Positions 56,035 through 64,000 of a stretch of 64,000 nucleotides of DNA are shown here, piece after piece (the stretch's first letter is position 1; each line of letters begins with the position of its first letter). The translations under genes were made by a program, and so were the position numbers. Source of the stretch: Paenibacillus farraposensis (lineage in GTDB: Bacteria; Bacillota; Bacilli; Paenibacillales; Paenibacillaceae). The notes under the pieces are model-generated. The model was not told the DNA's origin, searched no databases, and saw nothing but the letters and a program-made list of their open reading frames with translations. The stretch is from positions 33,499 to 97,498 of the forward strand of contig NZ_JAFFQR010000019.1 of assembly GCF_020736845.1 (NCBI RefSeq), read 5' to 3'.

Positions 56035-58242
56035 TCATGCTTTGACCGAGCTGGTTCCTTTAGTAATCATGACTTCCAGGTTCTTCACATTGCCGTTGAA
56101 GACCAGATCGATATGGCACATATTGCTTTTCTCATCAATGATGAAACTCATATCGTCCCCGTCCTGAATGATCGAGTTAACAGATCCTCTGCTGCCCAGC
56201 CACTTGCTCTTCTGGCTGCTCGGATTGTTACTGAAGAAGCGGACGATATTTTCGTGCTTGAAGTCCCCTGTCTGGTAACGCAAAATACGTTCAATGTACG
56301 TGCTAACCAGCGTCTTGTAGATGGAGTCAAAGCCATCTTCGGACATCGCCATGCTTCTCGCCTTGTAGACGGTAATCCGGCGGATATCCTTTTCCTGGAG
56401 CTGAGCATTCTCTGACGAGAATACAAAACCGAAGTTTTTGCGGTTAATGGCATCCTTGATCGTGTTGGTGAAACCGGTGATTTCCTTGGCCATCGTCGTC
56501 ACTGTGCGCAGACTGTTGTCTCCCGCTTCGATGTCGAAGCGTACGCCAGGGTAGTTTTTGTTGACCGTTTTGAAGGTCTCACGCAGATACTCCGGACATT
56601 GATAAGCAGCGACCAAACCAGCGGCAACGTAGGCTGCCCCCACATAAACGCCCTCGATCCACAGTTTGAGAATATCCTCTTTTTCCTTGGAGAGCTGTAC
56701 ACCGCTTTCAGTTTGCAGCATTTTGCTGTCGATAATGACACCCGATTTATCCTTTGGAATAATCGTAAAGTTCGGTACACAAGGAATCGCAAATTCGCTG
56801 TATTCTCGGCGAACGAGAGTGGAGCACTTGTCGATATATTTGTCAATTCCAGCTGTCGCCATGCTGTTGAAGGTTGTTTCTTCACCGGATTCAAAATTAA
56901 AGAACATTTGAATTTTGTAATCCTTCACGACCTGCAGCAGCATCGAAAGAGATTCCATGGAATTTCCACCCTGCTTAACCACCTTCTCGTTGCCCTTGAA
57001 GCGTTCTCGTGTAACCTTAACCTTACCGGCCGCTTCCAGCTCAATAGATGGGACGATACCAAACCAGATCGTGTCGCTGAATTCATTTTTAGCATTGACC
57101 GTGTTCAGGTACGTTTCCAGACGCGGGATGTTGCTGCTTTTTACCAGCATGTCCAGCTTGTTGTTGGCCACCAGCATTGTCGGCAGCATTCCCTTGCTCT
57201 TTGTTGCATATTGATCAAAGAACATTTTCACACCAAGGATTTTTTCCACAAGCGGCTTGACAGCCTTTACGAAATCGTCCTTCGCATTTTTATAGAACTC
57301 CAGATACGTGTTGTAGTTCTGCACTTCAACTGCTGTATCCACTTTAGTCTGAACAGCTGGCAGCGGCACAAATGTACGAACCACCAAATCCTTCACATAA
57401 TCGGAAGGCGTATCTGTGATGGAGTTATAATCTTGCTCGAACACCTGAGACAGATCGCCGGTGCTATTTTCATCCAGCAGCATCAGCTCGGTGCCTTCGC
57501 TCTTCGGCGCTTCGATAATTTTCAATTCGCCGCTTTCTCCAATAGAAAGCATCCCCACCTGGATCAGCTCACCGGAGTTCTCCTCTTGAGCGCCACCTAG
57601 CAGAAGACGGGTTTTAATATCCTCAATTGCCAGTGGCAGCATAGCCATCACATTGTTGTAGTTCTGGCTCGCTTCCTCAAACATGGCATTCAGCTTGTCG
57701 CCCATGTCGAGTTTCTTTGGATCGCCATCATCCAGCTTCTCGTATTCACCGTACATATAATGAATCTCTTTGCGGACCTGGCGAATATCATCCATAACCT
57801 TTTTCGGAGAAATCATATCCAGCAGATTTTCAAACTTGAAATCCACATTGGTGATGCCTTGACTGCGCTTGGTATCAATGAGCGTAAACAACATTTTCAG
57901 AAAATCATTGCTTTGATTAATACGAATTTCAGAAATGCTGTCCTCATCGATCCCCTCCGGCTTTTTAAGGGTATAGACCACTTTTTGGTTAGCCGCATTA
58001 AAAAACGAATACACGGTCGGTGAAAACTTGTCCAAAAATTCATCAAAGCTGCGCACCAGAAGGTGCTCATTAATTTCCTTGATCTTCTCGTCACTCAAGC
58101 TGTCAATACCTTTTACATCACCTACTATGGTGATCAGGTCCAGCTTTTCCGGGTTAATTTCTTCAAAAAGCATGGTCCGGTTCGTTTGATAAATGATTTC
58201 CATCGCTGTCGGCAAACGAATAAAAGATGAGTATAGGTCCAT
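56035..58242 (-). CDS. Candidate contractile sheath protein, 5' end apparently frameshifted
   Basis: This is a 735-residue frame from the first in-frame ATG (58242), which lacks a ribosome site. The natural start is probably ATG 58301-58303, eight bases after GGAGGAGG. Reading ATG, skipping one A and continuing gives M-TNNEQPSTLNW...TWS-MDLYSS, 20 more residues in frame. The protein is cytoplasmic and alpha/beta (FLKMLFTLIDTKRSQGITNVDFKFENLL, LKLWIEGVYVGAAYVAAGLVAAYQ). It shows a TssC-like size class but no motif that proves it. It is the first gene of the operon, next to the candidate tube gene. Confidence 0.5.
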   Translation of the reverse strand: MDLYSSFIRLPTAMEIIYQTNRTMLFEEINPEKLDLITIVGDVKGIDSLSDEKIKEINEHLLVRSFDEFLDKFSPTVYSFFNAANQKVVYTLKKPEGIDEDSISEIRINQSNDFLKMLFTLIDTKRSQGITNVDFKFENLLDMISPKKVMDDIRQVRKEIHYMYGEYEKLDDGDPKKLDMGDKLNAMFEEASQNYNNVMAMLPLAIEDIKTRLLLGGAQEENSGELIQVGMLSIGESGELKIIEAPKSEGTELMLLDENSTGDLSQVFEQDYNSITDTPSDYVKDLVVRTFVPLPAVQTKVDTAVEVQNYNTYLEFYKNAKDDFVKAVKPLVEKILGVKMFFDQYATKSKGMLPTMLVANNKLDMLVKSSNIPRLETYLNTVNAKNEFSDTIWFGIVPSIELEAAGKVKVTRERFKGNEKVVKQGGNSMESLSMLLQVVKDYKIQMFFNFESGEETTFNSMATAGIDKYIDKCSTLVRREYSEFAIPCVPNFTIIPKDKSGVIIDSKMLQTESGVQLSKEKEDILKLWIEGVYVGAAYVAAGLVAAYQCPEYLRETFKTVNKNYPGVRFDIEAGDNSLRTVTTMAKEITGFTNTIKDAINRKNFGFVFSSENAQLQEKDIRRITVYKARSMAMSEDGFDSIYKTLVSTYIERILRYQTGDFKHENIVRFFSNNPSSQKSKWLGSRGSVNSIIQDGDDMSFIIDEKSNMCHIDLVFNGNVKNLEVMITKGTSSVKA

Positions 58243-58303
58243 GCTCCATGTACGGACACAGGGTGTCCAATTAAGAGTAGACGGCTGCTCATTATTAGTT
58301 CAT

Positions 58304-58848
58304 TTGCCTCCTCCCCCCTACATAACATTCAGATTGGCTAAAGGATTCGGCTTATACCGTATTCACGGCACAGGCATGTAACCTCGAAAATCAGTCCGAA
58401 GCGTGATTTAACCTTGAACGGCAAAAAATTTAAATAGAGATTTAATTTAAATTTAAATTTAAAGAGTCAGATAACACAGAAATCTTAATGTATTGATTTC
58501 GCATTCCTAACTTCAATCCCAATTTTTGCCGCTGATACGAAAGCTATCATACAAAGCAATCTTTAGTTTTGTCAATTTCTGTAGCCCCAGATTTAAACAG
58601 GGTATTTTGACTCATTTTATGCGTAAATACGTAATTTTTATGATATGTTAGACCTGTTTCTACAGGGAAATATTCACAAATTATACTTTGTTGCCGATAG
58701 AAACCCAATTAGATATTTTTAATAAGCGTAAATGTATCAAATTCATGGCTAATGTGAGGTTTTGCAGCGATTTTGATCCTTTATCCCTTCTATCCCAAGG
58801 ATTAGGAGAGCCAGAACACCCGCATCGGCCTCGTCGATGGAGGAGCTT
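58304..58848. other. Divergent control region of the injection cluster
   Basis: No gene is supported here. It includes a TTTAAA-type tandem (about 58441-58463), a TTGACT (58607-58612) that could be the -35 of the vWA transcript, and a GGTATAAG that might be a -10 for the minus operon. None is strong. The length suggests regulated divergent transcription. Confidence 0.4.
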
Positions 58849-60939
58849 ATGTTTAGAACAAGGAAACTAGGGATCATCATTTTTATGACTTTCGCACTAT
58901 TTTTTCAAACAGGCTTATATGGGGGCATTTTCACTGTAAATCAGGCGAATGCAGCATCTTCGGGGACTGCTCCGATTGAAGGTTATGATGCTGTTTTTGT
59001 ACTGGATACCAGTTATTCTATGAGGGACACCGATCCCGAGGGCATTGCCGCCGAAGTGATCAATATGTTTATGGATCTGAGTGATGCAGACCGTACACGC
59101 GTCGGCTTCGTCGCCTACAATCATCACATCGTCGCTTCCAAATCGCTGACCTCGATTGCCGTAGCTGCGCAAAAATCGCAAATTCAGCAGGAAATCAGAA
59201 CGCTAAACCGTTCCGGTTATACCGATCTGGGGCTTGGATTGCGCAAGGGCTCGGAATTGCTTGCAGCCGGAGCATCCAAGGGACGTCAGCCTTTTATGAT
59301 CCTGCTGTCCGATGGTGAGACAGACTTTGGCGCCTCCTCCGGTTCCCGAACGAAGGGGGATTCCAGCAACGATGTCGCTTCTGTCATCCAATCTGCAAAG
59401 ACCAGGGGATATCCGGTGTATACCATCGGTCTGAATCATGACGGTACGGTGAATCGGCAAGAGCTGGAGCGGATTGCTTCTCAAACGGGGGGAGCTTCTT
59501 TTATTACAAGTAGTGCCGAGGATCTGCCTGAGATTTTGAACCGTATTTTCGCCAGTCAAATTCGTTCCAAGCTCGTGCCGGTTGCTGCCATTACGACCAC
59601 GGGCGCGATGCAGGAATTAACAGTCAACCTGCCAGACTCCAGTATGGAGGAGGCAAATTTGGTGCTTTTGTCCGATCATCCTCTTCAGGAAACACAGCTG
59701 TATGCCAACTCGGAAAATGTGCGCAGGTACAAGTCGAGCCGCTATGCGATTTTCAAAATTGAGCATCCTCAGGCAGGCAAGCTAAAGTTGAAGCTGCGGG
59801 GTATACGCGGAGATTTGGTCAAAATCAATTTGCTCGGCAGCTATCGGCTGGAAGCCGAAGCTGCCATGGGAGGGAAAGAGGGAGCAGCAGCCCCCGGCAA
59901 CAAGCCGGTGCAACTGCTGAAGGGTCAAGCCATACCGTTTCAGGCCCAGCTCCTGTTGCCGGACGGCGGGCGGCTGACAGATGAAGCCGTATATACGTCT
60001 CTCCAGGCTCATATTATTATTACTCCTGCACGGGGTGGCATAGTCAAAAAGGTGCCAATGACCTATAAGGATGGAGCTTTCCATACCGAATATGCGTTCC
60101 CGCAAACAGGGGATTATACGTGGCAGCTATCGCTGGACAGCCCGCAATGGTACCGTAAGGGAAGTGTACATAAGGTTCACGCAGCCAATGCAGCACCGCA
60201 GGTCTTAAAAGACCTGACCATTCGTCTGATGAAAGAAGACGGTGATGCCCGCCGAAATTTATCGGATTTTTTCGCCGATCCGAATCATGACAAGCTGACC
60301 TACAAGCTGAATGCAGGAGCCGCTGGCGAGGCGGCCAGCGCTCAGATCAACGGTGGCGAGCTGCTGTTATCCGAGCTTCATACGGGTGACTCCGAGTTGA
60401 AGATTACCGCTACCGATCCGGAAGGAGCATCCAGCAGTGCTACGCTGAACGTTTCCGTGCAGTCCCGGTATACCGTCATAAAATGGACGGTCGCTATCAG
60501 TATCGTGGCGGCGGCGCTTCTGTACTGGTTTTTGCGGCCCAAACCGCAGTTTGCAGGCAGACTCGAAGGATATTTCCTCGCCACGGCCAGTGGACAGGAG
60601 ATTCCGGTAAAATCCTGGCCGCTTACCTCCTTCCCGGGCCGAAAGGTTAGCTTGCAGGAATTGTTCCGTACGCTGGACGTTCATGAACCGCTGCCAGAAG
60701 CAGAGCGAATCCTGTTTTTCGCAGGTAAAAAGGGCAGTCTGGTTGTCAAACATGATACACGCTGCGCCCTGCAGCACGGAAAAGTCAGAATGACTCGCAA
60801 TAAAAAAGCGGTAATGGAGTACGGTGACAAGCTGTACATCACGTTCGAGGACGGTGTAACTGAAGTCGAGCTGCGCTACAAAGCGATTAAGCCCAATACC
60901 TCCGTATACACCGACCATATTCAAGCTCCGGCAGGATAA
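58849..60939 (+). CDS. Secreted, membrane-anchored vWA-domain protein
   Basis: This is a 696-residue protein from the ATG at 58849 after GGAGGAGCTT. A signal peptide (to about residue 36) precedes a vWA domain with the MIDAS motif DTSYS (Asp53) and ILLSDGETDF. Ig-like and beta-rich modules follow, with one membrane helix at about 546-562 (WTVAISIVAAALLYWFL) and a basic cytoplasmic tail. It is divergent from the injection operon and could be a wall-spanning anchor or sensor for the apparatus. Confidence 0.82.
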   Translation: MFRTRKLGIIIFMTFALFFQTGLYGGIFTVNQANAASSGTAPIEGYDAVFVLDTSYSMRDTDPEGIAAEVINMFMDLSDADRTRVGFVAYNHHIVASKSLTSIAVAAQKSQIQQEIRTLNRSGYTDLGLGLRKGSELLAAGASKGRQPFMILLSDGETDFGASSGSRTKGDSSNDVASVIQSAKTRGYPVYTIGLNHDGTVNRQELERIASQTGGASFITSSAEDLPEILNRIFASQIRSKLVPVAAITTTGAMQELTVNLPDSSMEEANLVLLSDHPLQETQLYANSENVRRYKSSRYAIFKIEHPQAGKLKLKLRGIRGDLVKINLLGSYRLEAEAAMGGKEGAAAPGNKPVQLLKGQAIPFQAQLLLPDGGRLTDEAVYTSLQAHIIITPARGGIVKKVPMTYKDGAFHTEYAFPQTGDYTWQLSLDSPQWYRKGSVHKVHAANAAPQVLKDLTIRLMKEDGDARRNLSDFFADPNHDKLTYKLNAGAAGEAASAQINGGELLLSELHTGDSELKITATDPEGASSSATLNVSVQSRYTVIKWTVAISIVAAALLYWFLRPKPQFAGRLEGYFLATASGQEIPVKSWPLTSFPGRKVSLQELFRTLDVHEPLPEAERILFFAGKKGSLVVKHDTRCALQHGKVRMTRNKKAVMEYGDKLYITFEDGVTEVELRYKAIKPNTSVYTDHIQAPAG

Positions 60940-61078
60940 CTTCATTGTCGAGCAAATAATAAGAGAAACGTTTGTCGGCGTACTTTCACGGATGTCAGAC
61001 CGCGCTTAGGGGAAGTTTTGCTTGCGATGATAGAATGGCTCAGCTCCGCTGAAAATTAATAGTTTCTATAATCTAAAA

Positions 61079-61137
61079 AAGGGAGGCTCCCACTCTTACG
61101 GTTAACGAACCGTAAGGGTGGAGTGCTTCCCTTTTTT
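61079..61137. terminator. Bidirectional terminator between the vWA and kinase genes
   Basis: AAAAGGGAGGC and GCTTCCCTTTT enclose CTTACGGTT/AACCGTAAG, with A and T runs at the ends. It overlaps the last codons of the kinase gene. Confidence 0.75.
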
Positions 61138-62013
61138 TATCCAATATTCCGCACGCAGTGCTGCCTTGAACCATCTGAGCGAGCGGCAGCGCTTGTTCGC
61201 CTGTACCTCCAGACCGCGCCGAATGACATACGGCAGCAGGGAAAGCCCTGCATTTTCGATCCGAATCCGGTCAGTCCGATCTGCAAACAGTCTGCCCGGC
61301 ACATCCGGTGGAGGTGACCCTTTTCGGCAATAATAGAGCGTGGCGGCCAAGCTATAGATATCCGATACAGGCCCCTGCTGCGAGCGGTTAGAATAGAACT
61401 CCAGCGGAGAGTAGCCTGCCGTCGTGAAGATCGGATGCTCTTTGCCTTCAAAATGTACAGCCGAGCCGAAATCAAGCAGCTTGGTACACCCGTTTTCCCC
61501 AATCATAATATTACCAGGCTTAATATCCCGATGAATAATACCCTTGTCGTGAATGTACTCTATGGCATCAATTAAAGACAACAGTCCATGGCACAAAAAG
61601 GCAGGATCGGACATGAGCCCAGACCCTTCTTTCATCACCCTGTCCAGCGTCTTGCCTGCACAATATTCCATCACCAGATAAGCGGTTCCATTTTCCTCAA
61701 AATGATCTATATAACCAACGATCCCCGGGTGACTCAGCTCCTTGAGCATTTGCCCTTCACGTAAAAAATAATGCATAAACTCCATATATTTGGATTGCAT
61801 AGACGCACCGCAGGTTACTGTTTTTCGGTCCGATCCCCGCAATGCCAATGCACTCGGAAAAAACTCCTTCACAATGACCTTTTCCCGATTATCCAACAGC
61901 CTTGCCGTATACACGATGGCCAGCTCACTGCGGGACAAGGCGCTCCGAATTTGATATGTATTTCGCAGCTTCGTATTGCGAGCAAGCAGATTGCCACTTG
62001 TATTTACGATCAT
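61102..62013 (-). CDS. Ser/Thr protein kinase
   Basis: This is a 303-residue soluble eukaryotic-type kinase. Visible features are the Lys of VIVKEFFP, MEYCAGKTLDRVM, the catalytic loop HRDIKPGNIM (about 160), DFGSA and the activation-segment end YSPLEFY. No membrane segment or PASTA repeats are present, unlike PrkC. Together with two PP2C genes and two FHA genes in the adjacent operon it forms a complete phosphothreonine circuit. The long gap to its own neighbours suggests separate transcription. Confidence 0.88.
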   Translation of the reverse strand: MIVNTSGNLLARNTKLRNTYQIRSALSRSELAIVYTARLLDNREKVIVKEFFPSALALRGSDRKTVTCGASMQSKYMEFMHYFLREGQMLKELSHPGIVGYIDHFEENGTAYLVMEYCAGKTLDRVMKEGSGLMSDPAFLCHGLLSLIDAIEYIHDKGIIHRDIKPGNIMIGENGCTKLLDFGSAVHFEGKEHPIFTTAGYSPLEFYSNRSQQGPVSDIYSLAATLYYCRKGSPPPDVPGRLFADRTDRIRIENAGLSLLPYVIRRGLEVQANKRCRSLRWFKAALRAEYWIKKGKHSTLTVR

Positions 62014-62191
62014 GACTCGTCCTCCTGTCAGGTTCTTCGCTTATATCTTTGTATATATCGGCTTATTCCACTTCTTTTTATTATACTGTAAAAAAGATTG
62101 ATGGAAAAACAAATAGCCTGCCAGCATTTCCCATATAGGAATGATGACAGGTCTTTTGGCATTCATCTGGTCCTTTTTTCTCAGGGCCTGT

Positions 62192-63442
62192 TTAACCCAG
62201 TTTTGTTTCAGGCTTTATGCTGCGTACGGAAAGGTTATGTTTTTTCCGTTGACTCCGCGAATTGCCTTGACCCGGCGTACGGATCGTAAGCGCAATCAGG
62301 AACGATACAACACACAGCACGGCAATGGTAGTGAAGGTCGGAATAAAGCCGCCGAGCAAGGCTGCGATAAAAGATCCCGCCAGTGCACCAAGCCCAAAGC
62401 CCTGATACACGATACCATAGTTTTTGCTTTGATTTTTCAGTCCAAAGAAATCAGCTACGATGGCCGGAAAGACGGTAATGTTGCCGCCGAAGCAGAAGGC
62501 GATTCCTGCTACGCAGGCAAAGAACAAACCATAGTTCAGAGGTACCAGACTAAGCACCGTAACCGCTGCCGCTGTTGCCAGCAATGCACCCGCTACCACT
62601 TTCAGACGGCCCACCTTATCTGATAGTGCACCTAAAATAATCCGGCCTGCTGTGTTGAAAATAGCGACCATAGCGACCGCATTGGCGGCTGTAGCCACAT
62701 CCAGGCCCGCCATCCGTACGCCGATATCCTTAACGACCCCAATCAGGTACAAACCACTCATACAAGCGGTGAAGAACATCACGAACAGCAGATAGGCCTG
62801 CTTGGTGCGCAGCATCTCTTTCACGGTGTAGTCCCGCTGCGGCATGTCCGCGTTTTGTGTTGAAGGATTGCTCACGACTACCGCCTCCCGCACCAGGAAA
62901 GAACCAACTGCGATCATGATGAGCACGATAATCCCCCAAACAAGAAATGCCTGTGATACACCAACGGACTGAATCAGCGAACCGTTAATATATTTGAAAA
63001 TAAGACTGCCTGTTCCATATGCCCCAACCGAAATACCGGAAATAAGTCCTTTTTTCTCAGGGAACCATTTGATCAGATTCGACAATGATGTTATATAGGC
63101 CGTACCGTCCGCAAAGCCTACGACAACCCCCGCCAAAATGTACAGCAGAGACAAGGAGGTTACCTGCGAACTGAGCATTAACCCTGCGCCTAGCAGGACA
63201 CCCGCACCTAAAATCAGACGGCGCAGCCCCCATTTATCCTGCAGCTTGCCTGCAAATAATGTAGCAATCGCCAGCGCAAAGCTGGTAATCGAAAATGTAA
63301 TGGCGACCGAGCTGAGATTCCAGCCAAAGCGGTCCACCAGCGGTTGATTAAACAAACTCCAGGTATAAATCGTTCCTAGTCCCATCTGGACAATGATCGT
63401 TCCCAGCACGACCAGCAGTCGGTTTCCGCTGTTTGTTTTCAT
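62192..63442 (-). CDS. OFA-family (YhjX-like) MFS transporter
   Basis: This is a 416-residue, 12-helix transporter from the ATG at 63442 after GAGGAG. Motifs are GTIYTWSLFNQPL in the first helix, the MFS loop GKLQDKWGLRRLIL, KWFPEKKGLISGISVGAYGTGSLIF and the second-half GALSDKVGRLKV. It is of the oxalate-formate antiporter family (OxlT, YhjX). Substrates in the family include oxalate, formate, lactate and pyruvate. A LytTR regulator gene lies upstream in the same orientation. Confidence 0.88.
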   Translation of the reverse strand: MKTNSGNRLLVVLGTIIVQMGLGTIYTWSLFNQPLVDRFGWNLSSVAITFSITSFALAIATLFAGKLQDKWGLRRLILGAGVLLGAGLMLSSQVTSLSLLYILAGVVVGFADGTAYITSLSNLIKWFPEKKGLISGISVGAYGTGSLIFKYINGSLIQSVGVSQAFLVWGIIVLIMIAVGSFLVREAVVVSNPSTQNADMPQRDYTVKEMLRTKQAYLLFVMFFTACMSGLYLIGVVKDIGVRMAGLDVATAANAVAMVAIFNTAGRIILGALSDKVGRLKVVAGALLATAAAVTVLSLVPLNYGLFFACVAGIAFCFGGNITVFPAIVADFFGLKNQSKNYGIVYQGFGLGALAGSFIAALLGGFIPTFTTIAVLCVVSFLIALTIRTPGQGNSRSQRKKHNLSVRSIKPETKLG

Positions 63443-63633
63443 AGCAATCTCCTCTTTCATTCCGGCTCTATAGCATCCAGTTGTTGTTATGATGACCGGG
63501 AATCCGGTATACACCTGCATCTTTGAAGGAGCAAGTCTATTCAGGATTCTCTCTACATGGAACATTATAACGTCGTATTTCAGCCAGAATTCATTTGAGG
63601 AATGAAATGCACATATAGCGGAATGAAATGCCT

Positions 63634-64000
63634 TTATATTCGCATAATTTGCCGAAATTCCTTGGCTTTGCTGCGGCTTACCGGAATCTCCACGTCCAGA
63701 CCGCGCAATCGCAGGAGATACGTATGATTGAACCAGGGCACAATTTCACGAATCTGCGACAGGTTCACCGTGTAGGAACGGTGACAACGGAAAAAATCAT
63801 GCTGCGGCAAGCGCGCATGAAATTCCGAAATGCTCATCGGCATCGTATATTCCTCATTTTTTGTAAATACACGGGTTACCTTTTCCTGCGCACAGGCATA
63901 GTAAATATCGTTCGCATCGGTCACGATGATTTTGTCGTTTTTCAACAGGTTGATGCGGCTTGAAGCGTTGACCGTGCTTGGATCGGCAGCTCGAGGCTGT
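63634..64000 (-). CDS. LytTR response regulator, C-terminal part (5' end outside window)
   Basis: The frame runs from the right edge to a stop at 63634. The final 100 residues form a LytTR DNA-binding domain (KIIVTDANDIYYACAQEKVTRVFTKNEEY, FFRCHRSYTVNLSQIREIVPW). The preceding residues (ADPSTVNASSRINLL) look like the linker after a receiver domain. It is probably a BtsR/YpdB-type response regulator. Its position beside an OFA-family transporter matches YpdB-yhjX in E. coli. Confidence 0.82.
   Translation of the reverse strand, partial: QPRAADPSTVNASSRINLLKNDKIIVTDANDIYYACAQEKVTRVFTKNEEYTMPMSISEFHARLPQHDFFRCHRSYTVNLSQIREIVPWFNHTYLLRLRGLDVEIPVSRSKAKEFRQIMRI

Noticed and set aside
58134..58328. 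64-codon minus-strand frame over the sheath 5' end
   Set aside because: It is the alternative frame through the sheath start region; it has no conserved features and is better explained by the extra base.
58437..58463. TTTAAA tandem as a replication or attachment site
   Set aside because: It is a short low-complexity AT tract without DnaA boxes or an integrase gene nearby.

Overview
The window comes from a low-to-moderate GC, Gram-positive endospore-former and fits Paenibacillus, close to the P. polymyxa group. Supporting signs are strong AGGAGG ribosome sites, TTG and GTG starts, bacillopeptidase F-type secreted proteases, an EglS-like GH5-CBM3 endoglucanase, DUF1540 and GlsB-type small proteins, and a perfect 7-1-7 Fur box. 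No rRNA, tRNA, insertion sequence or CRISPR array was recognised. Assignment to a genus is inference from protein style.

Layout. 1-3444: a giant decapeptide-repeat protein on the minus strand that runs off the left edge. 3.6-8.6 kb: enoyl-ACP reductase FabV, a DUF1540 protein with a possible iron-regulated antisense RNA over it, a DUF4190 protein, a decayed DUF6055 metalloprotease gene, a tandem pair of related small proteins and an LpdD-like protein. 8.7-16.4 kb: two paralogous secreted subtilases. 16.8-25 kb: an ArsR-SulP sulfate permease operon, rtcB with an attenuator-like leader and a decayed neighbour, a TcyABC-type cystine uptake operon and a decayed MFS efflux gene. 25-30.9 kb: small membrane and stress genes, an LLM oxidoreductase, the endoglucanase and a headless ClpP.

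31-62 kb is the most interesting part. It is a nearly continuous minus-strand cluster that looks like a contractile injection or type VI-like apparatus in a Gram-positive host. In transcription order it holds a candidate sheath (735 aa), a candidate tube (141 aa), DnaJ, two FHA proteins, two PP2C-like phosphatases, two unassigned proteins, an Hsp70-like ATPase, two RDD membrane proteins, two more unassigned proteins, a VgrG-like hub, a pentapeptide-repeat protein, an Imm11-like protein, a DUF4280 PAAR-like tip, a second VgrG-like hub, a 1886-aa RHS protein with a nuclease-like tip, and a Syd-family immunity protein. A vWA protein is divergent at the head, and a Ser/Thr kinase lies beyond it. 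The kinase, phosphatase and FHA set resembles the threonine-phosphorylation control of proteobacterial T6SS. No AAA+ ATPase or TssJLM membrane complex was seen. Hub, PAAR, RHS and immunity calls rest on family resemblance; sheath and tube calls are inference from position and size.

Two lesions or oddities stand out in this cluster. The sheath gene appears to carry one extra base directly after its natural start codon. The second hub and the RHS protein lie in the same frame, separated by a single TAA.

The right end holds an OFA-family (YhjX-like) MFS transporter next to a LytTR response regulator that runs off the right edge.
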